DNA of 64,000 nucleotides from contig NC_132791.1 of the NCBI RefSeq assembly GCF_048418805.1, positions 79,166,501-79,230,500 on the forward strand, read 5' to 3'. Both the position numbers and the translations under genes were made by a program. Position 1 is the stretch's first letter. Each line of letters opens with the position of its first letter. This DNA is from Vulpes vulpes. Its lineage: Eukaryota > Chordata > Mammalia > Carnivora > Canidae. The notes beneath the pieces are model-generated. The model saw only the letters and a program-made list of their open reading frames with translations, was not told where the DNA came from and did no database searches. Shown one piece after another: positions 22,227 to 33,271 of the stretch.

Positions 22227-22403
22227 TTTGAGGGGGGTGGGTAGAAAGAGAAAGAGTGTAAATGAGCATGAGCAGGGGGAGGAGCAAAAGAAGGAGAAGC
22301 AGGCTCCCCACTGAGCAGGGAGCCTAATGCTTGATCCCAAGATCCTGAGCATCATGGCTTAAGCTGAAGGCAAATACTCAATAGACTGAGCTACTCAGGC
22401 ACC
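22168..22403 (-). mobile_element. SINEC with expanded (TTTA)n tail
   Basis: The tail is expanded to about 11 TTTA units (22187-22230). The body is 'gaagcaggctccccactgag' and the reversed head 'agactgagctactcaggcac'. The TSD tctcttggtctctttag lies at 22151-22167 and 22404-22420, and may extend two bases further 5'. Confidence 0.93.
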
Positions 22404-22420
22404 TCTCTTGGTCTCTTTAG

Positions 22421-23486
22421 ATGTGATTGATAAAAGGGATATATATTTAATTCAATGAATCCACTTTATATTTCCTCTTTTTGCAGATGATCTTTATTGT
22501 ATTTCTGTAACCAGCATCTTTCAACACTGGTTGAGGGACTGGTTAAGTCCCTAATAGGTTCTTCTTGTGGCCTCAGAAAGCTTTGTTAAACCAAGCCTAT
22601 TTCACCTTTTCTGCTCAGTTGCCAGAGTCTGTATCTCCCTGTGGTGTTTGACTAAACGTCATCCTTTGCTTGCATTTGCTCTTGCGAAAACCAGCATATG
22701 AGCAGAAGGTCATTAAGACCCTCAATATTTTGAGGGCAAAAGAACCAGGCTCTGCTGACCATGGGAATAAGAGGATGGAGAATTTTCTTTGCTTTCACTA
22801 TGTTTTATTTAATTCCTTTGAATATTGCTTCTTGCCTTCTGACATAACTGCACACAGTTATGTTTTACTTTTTTTTCTCTGTAACTGGTTTCAAATAAAA
22901 ATTTTGCCTTTTGAAATATGCTTTTAAATCATCATGCTACACTTTTATTTTGATTTAAACCACCAGTTTTCCCTGCCAGAAATCTTGCTTATGTTTAATG
23001 TGACTGAATGAAAAAAATTCTCATTGTATAACTATGCCAAAAGCATTCTTTTTTATACTTAAAGTTGTGCATTTGTTAAAAAGAATCTCTTTAAAATTCT
23101 GAAAATGAGCTCATCCATATTCAAAACCTACACTATTAACATTGTCTATTAAAAGAACAAATCTCACTGTTGTGAAAGTGAATCCACCCTCTTTCTTTTC
23201 TTAATTTTTATGACTTTTTTTCTTGTCTAAAATTCTCTAAAAGTCTTAATGTTTCTTCCTTTAAATGGATTCTTTTCCCTCTAAGTAGCCACTCATCCTA
23301 ATTACCTGTCTTTACCTGTAGTCTTTCTCGCTTGAACTTAATTGAAGCAGAACTTCTGTGATAAGGAACCCTGCCTCATCACACAAATCCCACTCCTTCC
23401 TATGTGAGTGCTTCCCTTACACTTTGTGATGTAGCTATTTAAAATTTAGTCTTATACTCTGAAAGAAACAAAAATAAAACCATGCC
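22421..23486. other. unassigned non-coding DNA
   Basis: No gene or repeat family is recognised. Confidence 0.45.
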
Positions 23487-23835
23487 ACGTATATTAGTTT
23501 CTTCAGGCTGCCACAACAAAGTGCCACAAATTTGGTGGCTTAAAACAAGAAAAATTCATTCTCTGTCCCTTCTGGAGCCCAGAAGTCTGAAATCAAGGCA
23601 AGGTGATATCCACTCTCAGTGCATCAAATCTCTTTGTGCTTTTTGCTTAAAATAACATCTGCTGTTTGGATTTTGGGCCCACTTCAAACCCTGAATGATC
23701 ACATCTCAACATCCTTAATGTAGTGATAGCTGCAAAAACTCCTTTAGGAGTGAGGTTGCGTACATAGGCTCAAGGGATGAGGATGTGAACGTATCTTTTT
23801 GGGGAACACAGTTCAATCTGAGGCACCATGATAAC
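23487..23835 (-). mobile_element. MLT1-type MaLR LTR, minus strand
   Basis: It starts 'tattagtttcttcaggctgc', then 'acaacaaagtgccacaaatt' and 'ctggagcccagaagtctgaa'. It ends 'gggaacacagttcaatctga'. This is the order of an MLT1 LTR on the minus strand. Confidence 0.8.
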
Positions 23836-24050
23836 ACAACATCCATTTTACTTTCAATTTTTATCAAATGGTTTGCAGTGTATTAGTTGAAAGTCTTAAA
23901 GTTTAGGATATTAGCATCCTATCAGGAAACAGATATGGAATGATGTAAATTATGTATTATCTCTTAAGGTGTCTAACAATGTTTTGCAGATACTTATCAC
24001 TCACCTATTAGTGAGAAGGGGCAGATGGTGCTATGATGGAGATTAATCAT

Positions 24051-24104
24051 TTCTTGTTTTATGTTTGTTTTTTTATTTTTTATTTTTTTCTTGTTTTATG
24101 TTTG
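24051..24104. repeat. 17-bp direct repeat bracketing a T-rich insert
   Basis: ttcttgttttatgtttg occurs at 24051-24067 and 24088-24104 without mismatch. Between them are 20 bases of T with two A (24068-24087). The structure looks like a TSD around a bare retrotransposon tail on the minus strand. Confidence 0.85.
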
Positions 24105-24219
24105 ATGTCAAGTGTTAATTATTTCAATCAAGTATCAAAATTATTTAATAATGACTATATTTTACTCATAAACCTTGATAGTTTCATAAATTACTCTCAG
24201 ATTTTCTATCTTTTATTTT

Positions 24220-24390
24220 CTTATAATGGTCCCAATAATTTTATGAAGTAGAATAGTATCTTTAACAGGTGAGATAACTGAGACTTTAAGAAGTTCATCA
24301 GGTTCCAAAAGATCTTACAGGTCCCAGTGACAGAGTCAGAATATAAAACCAGATACTTGACAATGAGTCCTATGATCTTTTTGCTATCGA
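24220..24390 (-). mobile_element. MIR relic, minus strand
   Basis: 'acaggtgagataactgagac', 'cccagtgacagagtcagaat' and 'ataaaaccagatac' match reversed MIR. Confidence 0.75.
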
Positions 24391-24578
24391 TGTTGCCTTC
24401 TTGTTCACATGATATCAAATAAAATATACAAATCATTCATTAAAGTGGCATATGTAGATTTAGCTCCATGGGGGTCAACTAATTAGATAATTAGTAAAAA
24501 TCATTTATATTATTGGGTGTCGATTATCATACTACATTATTTAACATTCGTTTCACTAAATTTTAAAAGATTATGGTC

Positions 24579-24612
24579 AATTTCATGCTTTTTAAAAAAA
24601 TTTCATGCTTTT
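24579..24612. repeat. 14-bp direct repeat separated by TAAAAA
   Basis: aatttcatgctttt occurs at 24579-24592 and 24599-24612 with only taaaaa between. It is either a local slip duplication or a minimal tail insertion. Confidence 0.8.
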
Positions 24613-24941
24613 GAATTAAAGCTTTGATTTTTCTGGATAAAGTGTCACAAAGAAAGAAGATATTTTAGGGCTTGTGGGTGTATGGGTCTGTTGTAACTAC
24701 TCAACTCTGTAATTGTAGTGTAAAAGCAGCCAGAGACAATACATGAAGGATTGAGTACGGCTGAGTTCCAATAAAACTTCATTTACAAAAACAGATTGGG
24801 AGCCAGATATGGGCCATGGGCCATAGTTTGCCAAATATGGCTCTAGATCAATGGTTTCTAAGTAGATATTTGGATTCTGGCACTGTCCAAATAGTGTATT
24901 GGTATATGAGAGAGAATATATTAGAACAGTTATTGGCATTT

Positions 24942-24963
24942 GTTTTTTTTTTTTTTTTTTTTT
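24942..24963. repeat. poly(T) tract
   Basis: About 22 T. No SINE body or flanking duplication is seen. Confidence 0.9.
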
Positions 24964-25068
24964 ACAAAAAACAAGGACAATCAAATGTTGTTAATATGTG
25001 TAATTTATAAATAAATGTAAAAATTAGGGTATGTGTGTCCAATATTTTACTGATCTGGTACTTAATTT

Positions 25069-25129
25069 AAAAAGTTTGGAGATTAAAAAAATAAAAAATA
25101 AAATAAAATAAAATAAAAAGTTTGGAGAT
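25069..25129. repeat. 15-bp direct repeat bracketing an A-rich insert
   Basis: aaaaagtttggagat occurs at 25069-25083 and 25115-25129 without mismatch. Between them lie 31 bases of (A)nT/(AAAAT)n (25084-25114). The left copy is preceded by ttt, giving a TTT/AAAA junction like an L1 endonuclease site. Confidence 0.88.
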
Positions 25130-25395
25130 GACTGACCTATGGAAATAACTCAGAAAAATAAATGATTTTCAAGTTTATTCTAGTAAAAACTAACCCAAAT
25201 AACCTTTACAGGTAAATTTGTATGGAACATTCACTGTTAATAATCTTGCTTATAATTGATTACTCAGTTTAATTAATCATATTCTGGTGCCTATTCTATG
25301 TTGAAATTTTTATCAAGGTTTATTCTGCCACAAAAATGTAGCAGGATATGCACATAAAATTCATAGGCACAATTATAAAATTATTGCCTTGTATT

Positions 25396-25566
25396 ATTTA
25401 AAAAATATTTTTAAATTTATTCATTCATGAGGGAGAGAGAGGCAAAGGGAAAAGCAGAGGAAGAAGCAGGATCCCCACAAGGAACCCTACACAATCGATC
25501 CCGAAACACGGGATCATGCCTTGAGCTAAAGGCAGACGCTCAACTGCTGAGCCACCCAGGTGTCCC
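25396..25566 (-). mobile_element. SINEC, minus strand
   Basis: Reversed tail, AG-rich body and reversed head 'gctgagccacccaggtgtcc'. The perfect 11-bp TSD tgccttgtatt lies at 25385-25395 and 25567-25577. Confidence 0.93.
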
Positions 25567-25859
25567 TGCCTTGTATTCTTGACATGAAATCTCTTCTGAT
25601 TTTTATACCTGACTTCAATGTCTCCATTAGACATGTGTTCCCTTGTACTTAACTATGAGAGTATGAGAATTTATTAAAACATTAATGTTGTTGTTTCTTT
25701 CCATATTTTCCCTTCTTGCTAACCGATTGAAAAATGGCAGTAAGACTTTGCCATGTCTTCCTGCAGTGATTTGGGTCAGGCAGAAACATGAGAACATTGG
25801 AAGCAGCCTAGAATGAAGGAGTCTATGAGTCTTTTGTAAACATCTATGGCACTTCCATC

Positions 25860-26300
25860 GTGCATTCATTTCCTGGGGCTGCCATTACAAAGTGCCACAA
25901 CCTGAGTGGATTAAGGTAAAAGAAATATATTGTCTCACACTTCTGGAGGCTAGAAGTCTAAATTCAAGATGTCAGCAGGGCCATGTTACCTCCATTACCT
26001 GTACTACAGAATGGATCTTTGCCTCCTCCCAGCTTCTGGTGAGGGCTGTCAGTCCTTGATGTTTCTTGTCTGCCAGTGCATCACTGAGAAACATGGACTT
26101 CTCCCAGTCTATTGGTGTCTTCACAAGACATTGTCCTCTTCTTATAATGACTCTAGTTACATTGATTACCCCCCCACCCCCACTTAATGACCTCATCTTA
26201 ACTTGATTACACCTTCAAAAACCTTGTTTCCAAATAATGCTGTAGTTATAAATACTGGGGCTAAGAAGCTTAACATATTTTTAATAAACACAATTCAACC
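25860..26300 (-). mobile_element. MLT1-type MaLR LTR, minus strand
   Basis: 'cattcatttcctggggctgc', 'attacaaagtgccacaacct' and 'cacttctggaggctagaagt' open it. 'tgacctcatcttaacttgat' and 'taataaacacaattcaacca' close it, as in reversed MLT1. Confidence 0.85.
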
Positions 26301-26576
26301 ATAGTACTACCAGTGGAGGAGGGATGGAAGAAAGGGACACATCTTTGAGAGGTAAGGAGGCCAGGAGAGAAAATTCCTCAGGAGTGGGAAAGGAATGTAG
26401 GTCTGTTGGTCACTCAAGAGAATGAAAAAACTGTCTCATTGCCCTGGGGAGTGGCTGCATGGGACGCTTAGGGAGCTGAGACACCATTTATGTCTTGTCA
26501 TGTTCCCTCAGATTCAAAGATAGCGTCTGAAACTTTGTGCATTACTCTTGGCCATGCACTTTGTGTTAGAGGAGAA

Positions 26577-26594
26577 TATATATATATATATATA
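26577..26594. repeat. (TA)n microsatellite
   Basis: A short TA run between the LTR relic and the ERV-L relic. Confidence 0.9.
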
Positions 26595-26689
26595 AAATTA
26601 GAATGTACATATTCTTGGAAGTGGCCAGTGATCAGCATGGCTGGATGGCTTTTTAGGGCCTGGAAGGAAAATGATTAGAAGAGTAGAGA

Positions 26690-27750
26690 CCAGTTGGTCT
26701 AGGATTTGAAGGGTGTATATGGATAATAATAGCCAGAACAAAGTGTGAAGACTTTTATATCACATATTGGTATCCATCAGAAGTCATCCACCATGGAAGA
26801 TACTAAAAATCAAGGAGGAAAAGTGACTCATCCAGTTGATATCAGCCAGCCTTTGTTGTGATCACCCCAGTTCTGGCAAGAAAGGTATATTCACAAAGTG
26901 GCCATGTGGCAAAGTTAGAGACGATATGTAGGCCACAATATAGACTTCAACCTACTGAGGTTGACCTAGCTTCTACTGTCTCTGAATGTTAAGCCTGCTG
27001 GCAACAGAGATGAACACTGAACCCCAGATATGGCACTACTTCTTGAACTACTGACCACTTGATGGAAAATTGATGACATTGGGCCTTTCCATTCCGGAAG
27101 GCCTAGCAGTTTATTCTCACCAGAATAGACATGTAATCCCAGTGTGGATTTCCCTTGCCTGCCCACAGAATCTCAGCCAGCACCTTTACCAGATTTCATA
27201 GAATGCCTGAACTTCAGGCACAGAATCCCACACCTCATAGCATACAACTGGGGTAATAACTTCATAAGGAAGGAGATGAGGGACCCACTGGTTTTACTGG
27301 ATATAGCACCACCTGGAAGCTGCTAGCCTCATAGAACTATGGTATGACCTGCTGATTGTGCCGTTGAAGTGCCTGCTTAGCATTGATATTCTGTAAGGGA
27401 GGGGAGTTGTCCTCCAGTATATGGGATAAACATTGAATCAGAGATTTTTATGTGTACTATTTCCCCAATAGACAGAATATATGGATCTTGGAACCCAGGG
27501 GCAGAAGTAGGATAGACTCCAGTTACCTATGTTCCTAATGTCCCATCAAGAGCTTTTTTACTTAATTCTGGGCTCTGCAAGGTCAGAAATCCTGCTCCCC
27601 AAAGGAAGTGAATTCTCACCAGGGGATGGAGCAAGTTTTTCATTAAAAGATGAGCCATACCTGCTGCCTAGGGACTTTGGGCTTCTTATATCCATAGTTT
27701 CAGCAGTCAAGAAGAGAAGTCAACATACTGTCAATGAATAATGACCTTGA
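26690..27750 (+). pseudogene. ERV-L-like pol 3' part: integrase to dUTPase-like region, decayed
   Basis: An old endogenous retrovirus relic. The 5' part (to about 27010) corresponds to the integrase zinc-finger region, with a Cys-x-x-Cys-like pair now damaged by a stop. About 27050-27330 corresponds to the integrase core, partly open as a 60-residue frame at 27144-27326. About 27529-27741 keeps a 70-residue frame with EILLPKGSEFSPGD and LPRDFGLLI. This resembles the dUTPase-like region that follows integrase in ERV-L. Stops and frame shifts separate these pieces. No gag, protease or env is visible, and ERV-L elements characteristically lack env. It is followed by a purine tract and an LTR. 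The assignment rests on recalled family similarity. Confidence 0.65.
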
Positions 27751-27762
27751 TCTCTAAACAGT

Positions 27763-27777
27763 GGAGTTGGGGGAGAA
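27763..27777 (+). other. polypurine tract of the ERV-L relic
   Basis: ggagttgggggagaa lies between the end of the pol relic and the TG start of the putative LTR. This is where the plus-strand primer of a retrovirus sits. Confidence 0.5.
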
Positions 27778-27781
27778 TATA

Positions 27782-28114
27782 TGTGGAACTCAAGTCTTAG
27801 CTCCTTCAGGGTCTGCTTCAGCTTTTGAGCCAAGTAAGTTCTTGTTTGGGCAACCCCAAGCCAGTGACTTGAGCAAAGCATCTTACAGGGGTTTAACTAT
27901 TCTGTTCTATAAGGAACTCTTCTTATGGGCAGTCCTTGCTCTGGATCTCCTGATTAGACTGGCAGATTTGTCAGGCCTGCATTAATTACTGACGATTCCT
28001 TCTACTCTTTTCCTTATATAGATATTTTTTCTCAGTAAATCTTTTTAAATTACTTTCTCTCTTTCAGCATCTGTTGATGTCTCGGCTTGTTGGAGAATCC
28101 AACGTGTAATAGCA
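27782..28114 (+). mobile_element. putative 3' LTR of the ERV-L relic
   Basis: It starts TGTGGAACTC just after the purine tract and ends near GTAATAGCA, giving TG...CA ends and a length of about 333 bp. The end region 'tcagcatctgttgatgtctc' resembles the 3' end of class III LTRs. The 5' LTR is not in the window. Confidence 0.5.
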
Positions 28115-28352
28115 GACTTGGAATGAACAGCACTGCAGATGGATGAGGCTATGGCACCTGGGACATGTAGGTTTTAAGGGGTAACTAATGTGGACTGGTG
28201 ACATAATGATCAAGGGGACTGCTGTAAGATCTGGAGAATTTAGAGGAGGGGAGGATTAAGTTAGTGAAGAATGATTTGGTTGCATTTCCCTAGAGCTGAA
28301 AAAAAAAATGAAGCTTAGAATTAGAGTTTCCTTGATTTAATGAAATAAAAAG
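28115..28352. other. unassigned non-coding DNA
   Basis: No feature is recognised. Confidence 0.4.
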
Positions 28353-28354
28353 AT

Positions 28355-28445
28355 GTGGCCTAGGTCCAAAAGGGAAATGAAGATGTTTATCATAGAATTA
28401 CTTGTGGTGGTGAAGAACTGGAAACAACCCAAGTATCCTTTACTA
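28355..28445 (+). mobile_element. old L1/HAL1-like fragment
   Basis: 'gaactggaaacaacccaagt' is the ORF2-tail phrase of old L1/HAL1 copies. It is short and isolated. Confidence 0.45.
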
Positions 28446-29084
28446 GAACTCCTCTTTTTTCCCATGAAACCAATAGCAATATTTACTAATTTTCTTGCCT
28501 TTGTTGGAATTTGTAGTGTTTTGAATTTGGAATAAGAGTCCTATAGCATGCGGCTAATCCACTATTTTGGCCTAAAATCTCCCAAAGTTAGCTTTCTAGT
28601 ATGCCAATGTAATGATACAACTTGGAGATTTAAATTCTTTCAATCAATCCTTGATGCTTCCAGCCTTAATTAACTGCTTGTATCTTCAAAACCTGCCAAG
28701 GTCTCTTGAACCACATAAATCATTCCACATCACTTTCCAAGTATTAACTTGGCTATGGGTACTCTCCTTTTTTAATTCACAAATCAATATAAACACTACT
28801 TTCATTGACAGACCTATTTGCTTATAGTTCTAAAGCTAACCCACCACTGGAAAAACTATATAAGTAATTTATAAAAAGAAAGGGACAAGAGTAAGTGGAT
28901 AGAACAGTGTTTAACTGAGTAGTTATAAAAGCTGTATGCTGACACTAACTGGAGAAACCAACAGTTAAATGAAATGCATTTAGAGATGCAGTATATTTGG
29001 GAAGTTTCTTAAGTAACCTGTTGATCTAGTTCTTTATTATTATTAACAGACTACCCAAATCTAAGTGGCATCTCTAAAATGGCA
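28446..29084. other. unassigned non-coding DNA
   Basis: AT-rich; nothing identified. Confidence 0.45.
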
Positions 29085-29320
29085 GTTTCGGGGTAGTGTG
29101 ATTTCTTAAACAGTGGTTCACAGCTCCCCAAGATTGTGTTCCAAGGGTCCAAGTCAGAAACTATGGAGACTTTTGTGATTGGATCTCAAAAGTCATGTGT
29201 CATCACTTCTCTCATATTGTATTGGTCACACAGGTCTAGTCCCAGTTCAGCAGGGGAGGGCCTCACAAATGCGTGATGCCAGAGGTGCTGATCTTTGGGG
29301 GACCCCATTAATCTCATCAT
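29085..29320 (-). mobile_element. LTR relic, family not assigned
   Basis: 'actatggagacttttgtgat', 'tggatctcaaaagtcatgtg' and 'cattaggg'-like text resemble a mammalian LTR of MaLR/ERVL type read in reverse. It is old and incomplete. Confidence 0.45.
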
Positions 29321-30158
29321 TAGGGGTAGGTATGTAAGGAATCCATCAAGTGAATGGCTCTATCTTATAGTATCCAATATTTGTTTATTGATCCACCTGT
29401 CTTTTTATTGGACTCTAACCAAAGCCAGCTTCCCAATTTCTTAGGAAACATGGCCAGCTGCTGTGATTTGTGAGGCAATGGAGCAGAAAGGGGCCCTAAA
29501 GCACCAACTCTGTGTCCTAGCTCCACATTTTCTCTTTCTTTATAAATATATATATATTTGTATATCAGCTGAGAACAAAGATGATGTTCTCCACCACCCC
29601 TGCCTTTCAATATATTTGAAATAAAATAGTTTGGAAACCAAGACCTTCATGTGTATATTTTATAAGATTCAGGATTTTAGTGTAAAGAATGAAAGTATTT
29701 AGGTTCAAGGAGTTGAAGCTGAAGGTTCAGAGCTGAGATTTTATAAAAGTTAACCCAAGACAAGGGAAAATGTAAGAGAAAATAGTTTTCTGTCATGAAA
29801 GGAGAATATGGAAGCCATTTTGGGCCAGGAAAGGAACCGGATAGAGAGACAGGAGAGCAGGAATGCCGAAGTCTGTACTTGTGGTCAAAACCTTGGGGTT
29901 GGAGAAACACCAAAGAAATCCAAGGACAGAATGTCCATATGCCCCTTCCACCTGTGATTCTTGGAGGAATTGGTTTTCAATGTTAACTTAGAGAGTTTAG
30001 GCAGAGAAAAGATCAGAATGAATATTAATGTGTTCCTATAGCCTATACTTACAGGGGAAGAAATCCAGATATTCTTGGATATCCTAGAACACCAATCAGA
30101 CTGGGAGCCTTAATAGTTCTGGGATCAGGACAAAGAGTGGACCTTAAATCTTTTATAG
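29321..30158. other. unassigned non-coding DNA
   Basis: Overlapping ORFs of 60-80 codons occur on both strands at 29365-29986 with no recognisable domain. No repeat family is identified. Confidence 0.45.
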
Positions 30159-30169
30159 AAAAGTCTGAG

Positions 30170-30350
30170 ATGGGGCATCTTGGTGGTTCAGTGGTTGAGC
30201 ACCTGTCTTTGTCTCAGGTCGTGATCCTGGGGTCCTGGGATGGAGTCCCACATCAGGCTCACCACAGGGAGCCTGCTTCTCCCTCTGCCTATGTCTCTGC
30301 CTCCCTCTCTGTGTCTCTCATGGATAAATAAATAAATAAAGTCTTGAGAA
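30170..30350 (+). mobile_element. SINEC, plus strand
   Basis: The head is 'gcatcttggtggttcagtgg', the B box 'gggatggagtcccaca', with a CT-rich body and an (AAAT)n tail. The TSD aaaagtctgag lies at 30159-30169 and 30351-30361. Confidence 0.93.
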
Positions 30351-30361
30351 AAAAGTCTGAG

Positions 30362-30923
30362 GTACTATCAGATTCTTTGGTGGGACCTTTTGTATCAGCA
30401 GTGAACTGACCTGAGTCCATTGAGATCTCAGAGGATAGATTTGGGCAAGAAATGCCTTCCTTTCATTGATGGTACAATAGGTTTTTCCCTTCATCGCACA
30501 CCAACCCAGGTAGAAGGGGGAGAAAAAAATCCTCAAGATGGGAGAAAGACTCATTAAGGTGATTGAATTTTGAGTTGACTGCGTTTAAATCCTAAACAGA
30601 CTGAATAATTCCTCAAAAGGTTATTTTCAAGTGAAAGATACTTAGTTAACTTGAAGTAGGGAGATTAAGTGATTTTAGCTATTGAGAGGGAATCAAGGCT
30701 TGTGATTAAGTTAAATTGAGAAAAAAATATCATTTCTGCACATGAGTGTCAGAGTAGCTAGAGACATAGTTATGAATTCCTTTTTTATTATATTTTCAAC
30801 TTTTTGTTGTCTGGTATATTTTAACTTCCAATGCACTAATGTCTTGTATAAAGCTGATATTTACATTAAATTGGGGAAAGTTCTAGAGATAGAAGAGAAT
30901 TTAAAGAAAAATACCACCAAGAG
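30362..30923. other. unassigned non-coding DNA
   Basis: No feature is recognised. Confidence 0.45.
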
Positions 30924-30935
30924 TCAAAGTGTAAT

Positions 30936-31118
30936 ATTCTTTTTCTTTTTAGAGATTTTATTTATTTATTCATGAGAGAGAGAGAGAGAGGCAGAGACAT
31001 AGGCAGAGGGAGAAGCAGGCTTTCTGCAAGGAGACTGATGTGGGACTTGATCCCAGAGCCCAGGATCACGCACTGAGCCAAAGGCAGAGGCTCAACTGCT
31101 GAGCTACCCAGGCATCCT
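30936..31118 (-). mobile_element. SINEC, minus strand
   Basis: Reversed tail 'ttatttatttattcatgaga', body and reversed head 'ctgagctacccaggcatcc'. The perfect 12-bp TSD tcaaagtgtaat lies at 30924-30935 and 31119-31130. Confidence 0.94.
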
Positions 31119-31130
31119 TCAAAGTGTAAT

Positions 31131-31584
31131 TTTCAAAAAAATTAAATCTTGACTTTAATAGAAATATAGAATAAACATGTGGCAAAGATTTATGTAATTC
31201 ATTCTTGAGGAAACCAGTATAATGATAAGTCTGGTGCAAAAGATAATCAGAAAACTAGAGTCCCTCAGGAAAATTATACTAAGATAAATTTACTAAGTTA
31301 GAGCTCAAGCTGATTAATGTCCTACAGGGCAATAAAAGTATAATCTTTGAGAGTACCTTTTCCACTGGAAAGATATAATTTGTATTTTTACCAGACAAAA
31401 ATCTGTAACTTCATATGTAACATCATAGAATCTTGGCTCTAATAAATAATAAATGGCAAGTCAAAAACTGGTATATCTCCTGATATAATTAAAGAATCCA
31501 TGGGTGGATCTGAGAGTTCATGCTTCAGTATGATGTTAAAAAGACATACAGTCTTTTGCTTTATTTTCAAGATTTGGACATTAT
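31131..31584. other. unassigned non-coding DNA
   Basis: AT-rich; nothing identified. Confidence 0.45.
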
Positions 31585-32055
31585 TATTATTATTTTGTCA
31601 ATTTTTAATTGAAGTTTAATTAGCATAATGTTATATTAGTTTCAGGTATATGATATAATGATTCAATATTTCAATACATTACTTAGTGCTCATCATGATG
31701 AGTGTGCTTTTAATCTCCTTTATCCTTTTCATCCATCCCTCACCCACCTCCCCTCTGGCAACCACTAGTTCATTCTTTGTATTTAAGAGTCTTTTTGTAA
31801 ATTTGCTTATTTGTATTTTTTTTATCATATATGTGAAATCATATGGTGTTTGTCTTTCTCTGCCTGACTTATTTCACATATCATAATGTCCTCTATGTCC
31901 ATCCATGTTGTCACAAATGGTAATATCTCAATCTTTTTTTATGGCTGAGTGATATCCCATTGTATATAAGAATATAACACATCCTCTTTATCCATTTGTC
32001 TATTGATGGACACTTGTGTTGCTTCCATATCTTGGCTACTATGAATAATTTTCAG
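31585..32055 (-). mobile_element. L1MA-like 3' fragment, minus strand
   Basis: Reading the minus strand gives the ORF2 C-terminus ('tccatttgtctattgatgga' on this strand) and the 3' UTR ('attagtttcaggtatatgat'). About 470 bp, with broken frames. Confidence 0.8.
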
Positions 32056-32264
32056 TAAACTCATGTTATTTTTCAACAGACACCTAATTTTGATCTTTAA
32101 ATCTAGGGTTTATTTTTCTCACTGTTGGATTCTTGGAATTCAGAGAAAAAAATTAAAACTTGCCAGTAGATTTTGTACTATTTAGGAGCAATGAAAGATA
32201 AGACATTTAAGGGTAGCAGAATATGTCACTCTCAAATATGCCACTTGGGCATTAGGACTATTTT

Positions 32265-32447
32265 TTTTTAAATTTTTATTTATTTATGATAGTCACAGAG
32301 AGAGAGAGAGAGAGAGGCAGAGACACAGGCTGAGGGAGAAGCAGGCTCCATGCACCCGGAGCCCGATGTGGGATTCAATCCCGGGTCTCCAGGATCATGC
32401 CCTGGGCCAAAGGCAGGCGCCAAACCGCTGCGCCACCCAGGGATCCC
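32265..32447 (-). mobile_element. young SINEC_Cf, minus strand
   Basis: Reversed head 'ctgcgccacccagggatccc', B box 'gggattcaatcccgg' and tail 'tttttatttatttatgatag'. The perfect 13-bp TSD ttaggactatttt lies at 32252-32264 and 32448-32460. Confidence 0.96.
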
Positions 32448-32569
32448 TTAGGACTATTTTGGGTCAAAAGCATTTGAGAAGAGGCAGATTTAAGTAATGC
32501 TTTCTGTCCTCCTCTTATTTGCCAAAATCAGGACATATATCTGTAAAGGTGTTCTCTGTCCCCTCTACC

Positions 32570-32990
32570 AGTAAGGATGGCTGTTAATCATCAGAGGCAA
32601 CTCTAGACTCTTAGCAGCCCAGATACAGCACCAGAGGAATATATATAACATATCTCTCCCAAACTAGCCCTTTATCTATAGTTTCTCCATATATTTGCTT
32701 TCCTACAATTTGCCACCTAGAAACCCAAAGTCCTTTTTCCTTTGTCTTGTCACTTCTCTAAACAAGTTATTATTCTCTTGTGAAGATGCTGCAGAAGCCC
32801 ATGTTTTTACCATCCCTTTGAGTTCCTCATCAATGACTGCTCTCATGTGTCTGCATGACACATGTGAATAAACTTGTTTTTCTTGTTTTAAGCAGTCTTT
32901 CAGGAATCTAATTTACAGAGCCCTTGTAGAGAATCTAGGAGGGTGGAAGGAAACATAGTTTTCTCCTCCTCTCCAAAACCAAAAGGAAAA
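32570..32990 (+). mobile_element. possible ERV1-type LTR 3' part
   Basis: 'gaataaacttgtttttcttg', a possible poly(A)-signal and R/U5 region, is followed by 'gaatctaggagggtggaagg', which is laid out like ERV1 LTR 3' ends. I see neither a clear start nor internal sequence. Confidence 0.4.
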
Positions 32991-33271
32991 CATTTGGAGA
33001 AACAATCAAGTTAAAAACTCCCTTTTAGTCTCTCAAGTAACCACTTTTAGGACTGAACCTTTTATAACAGTAGTCCTCCCTACTGCAAACTTTACCAGAA
33101 GATTCTGTTGAATATTGTACTTCTCTGTTTTTTTTTATGAGCTTTATTTACCATTTCAGATTTAGAAACATTAATTTGATTGCAGACCTTAAGACAGGAA
33201 GCCACCCTAATCAATAAATATCATGACCCGGATCTGTTAATGCTACTACTGATTTAGTGGGTCCAGCATCT
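32991..33271. other. unassigned non-coding DNA
   Basis: No feature is recognised. Confidence 0.4.
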
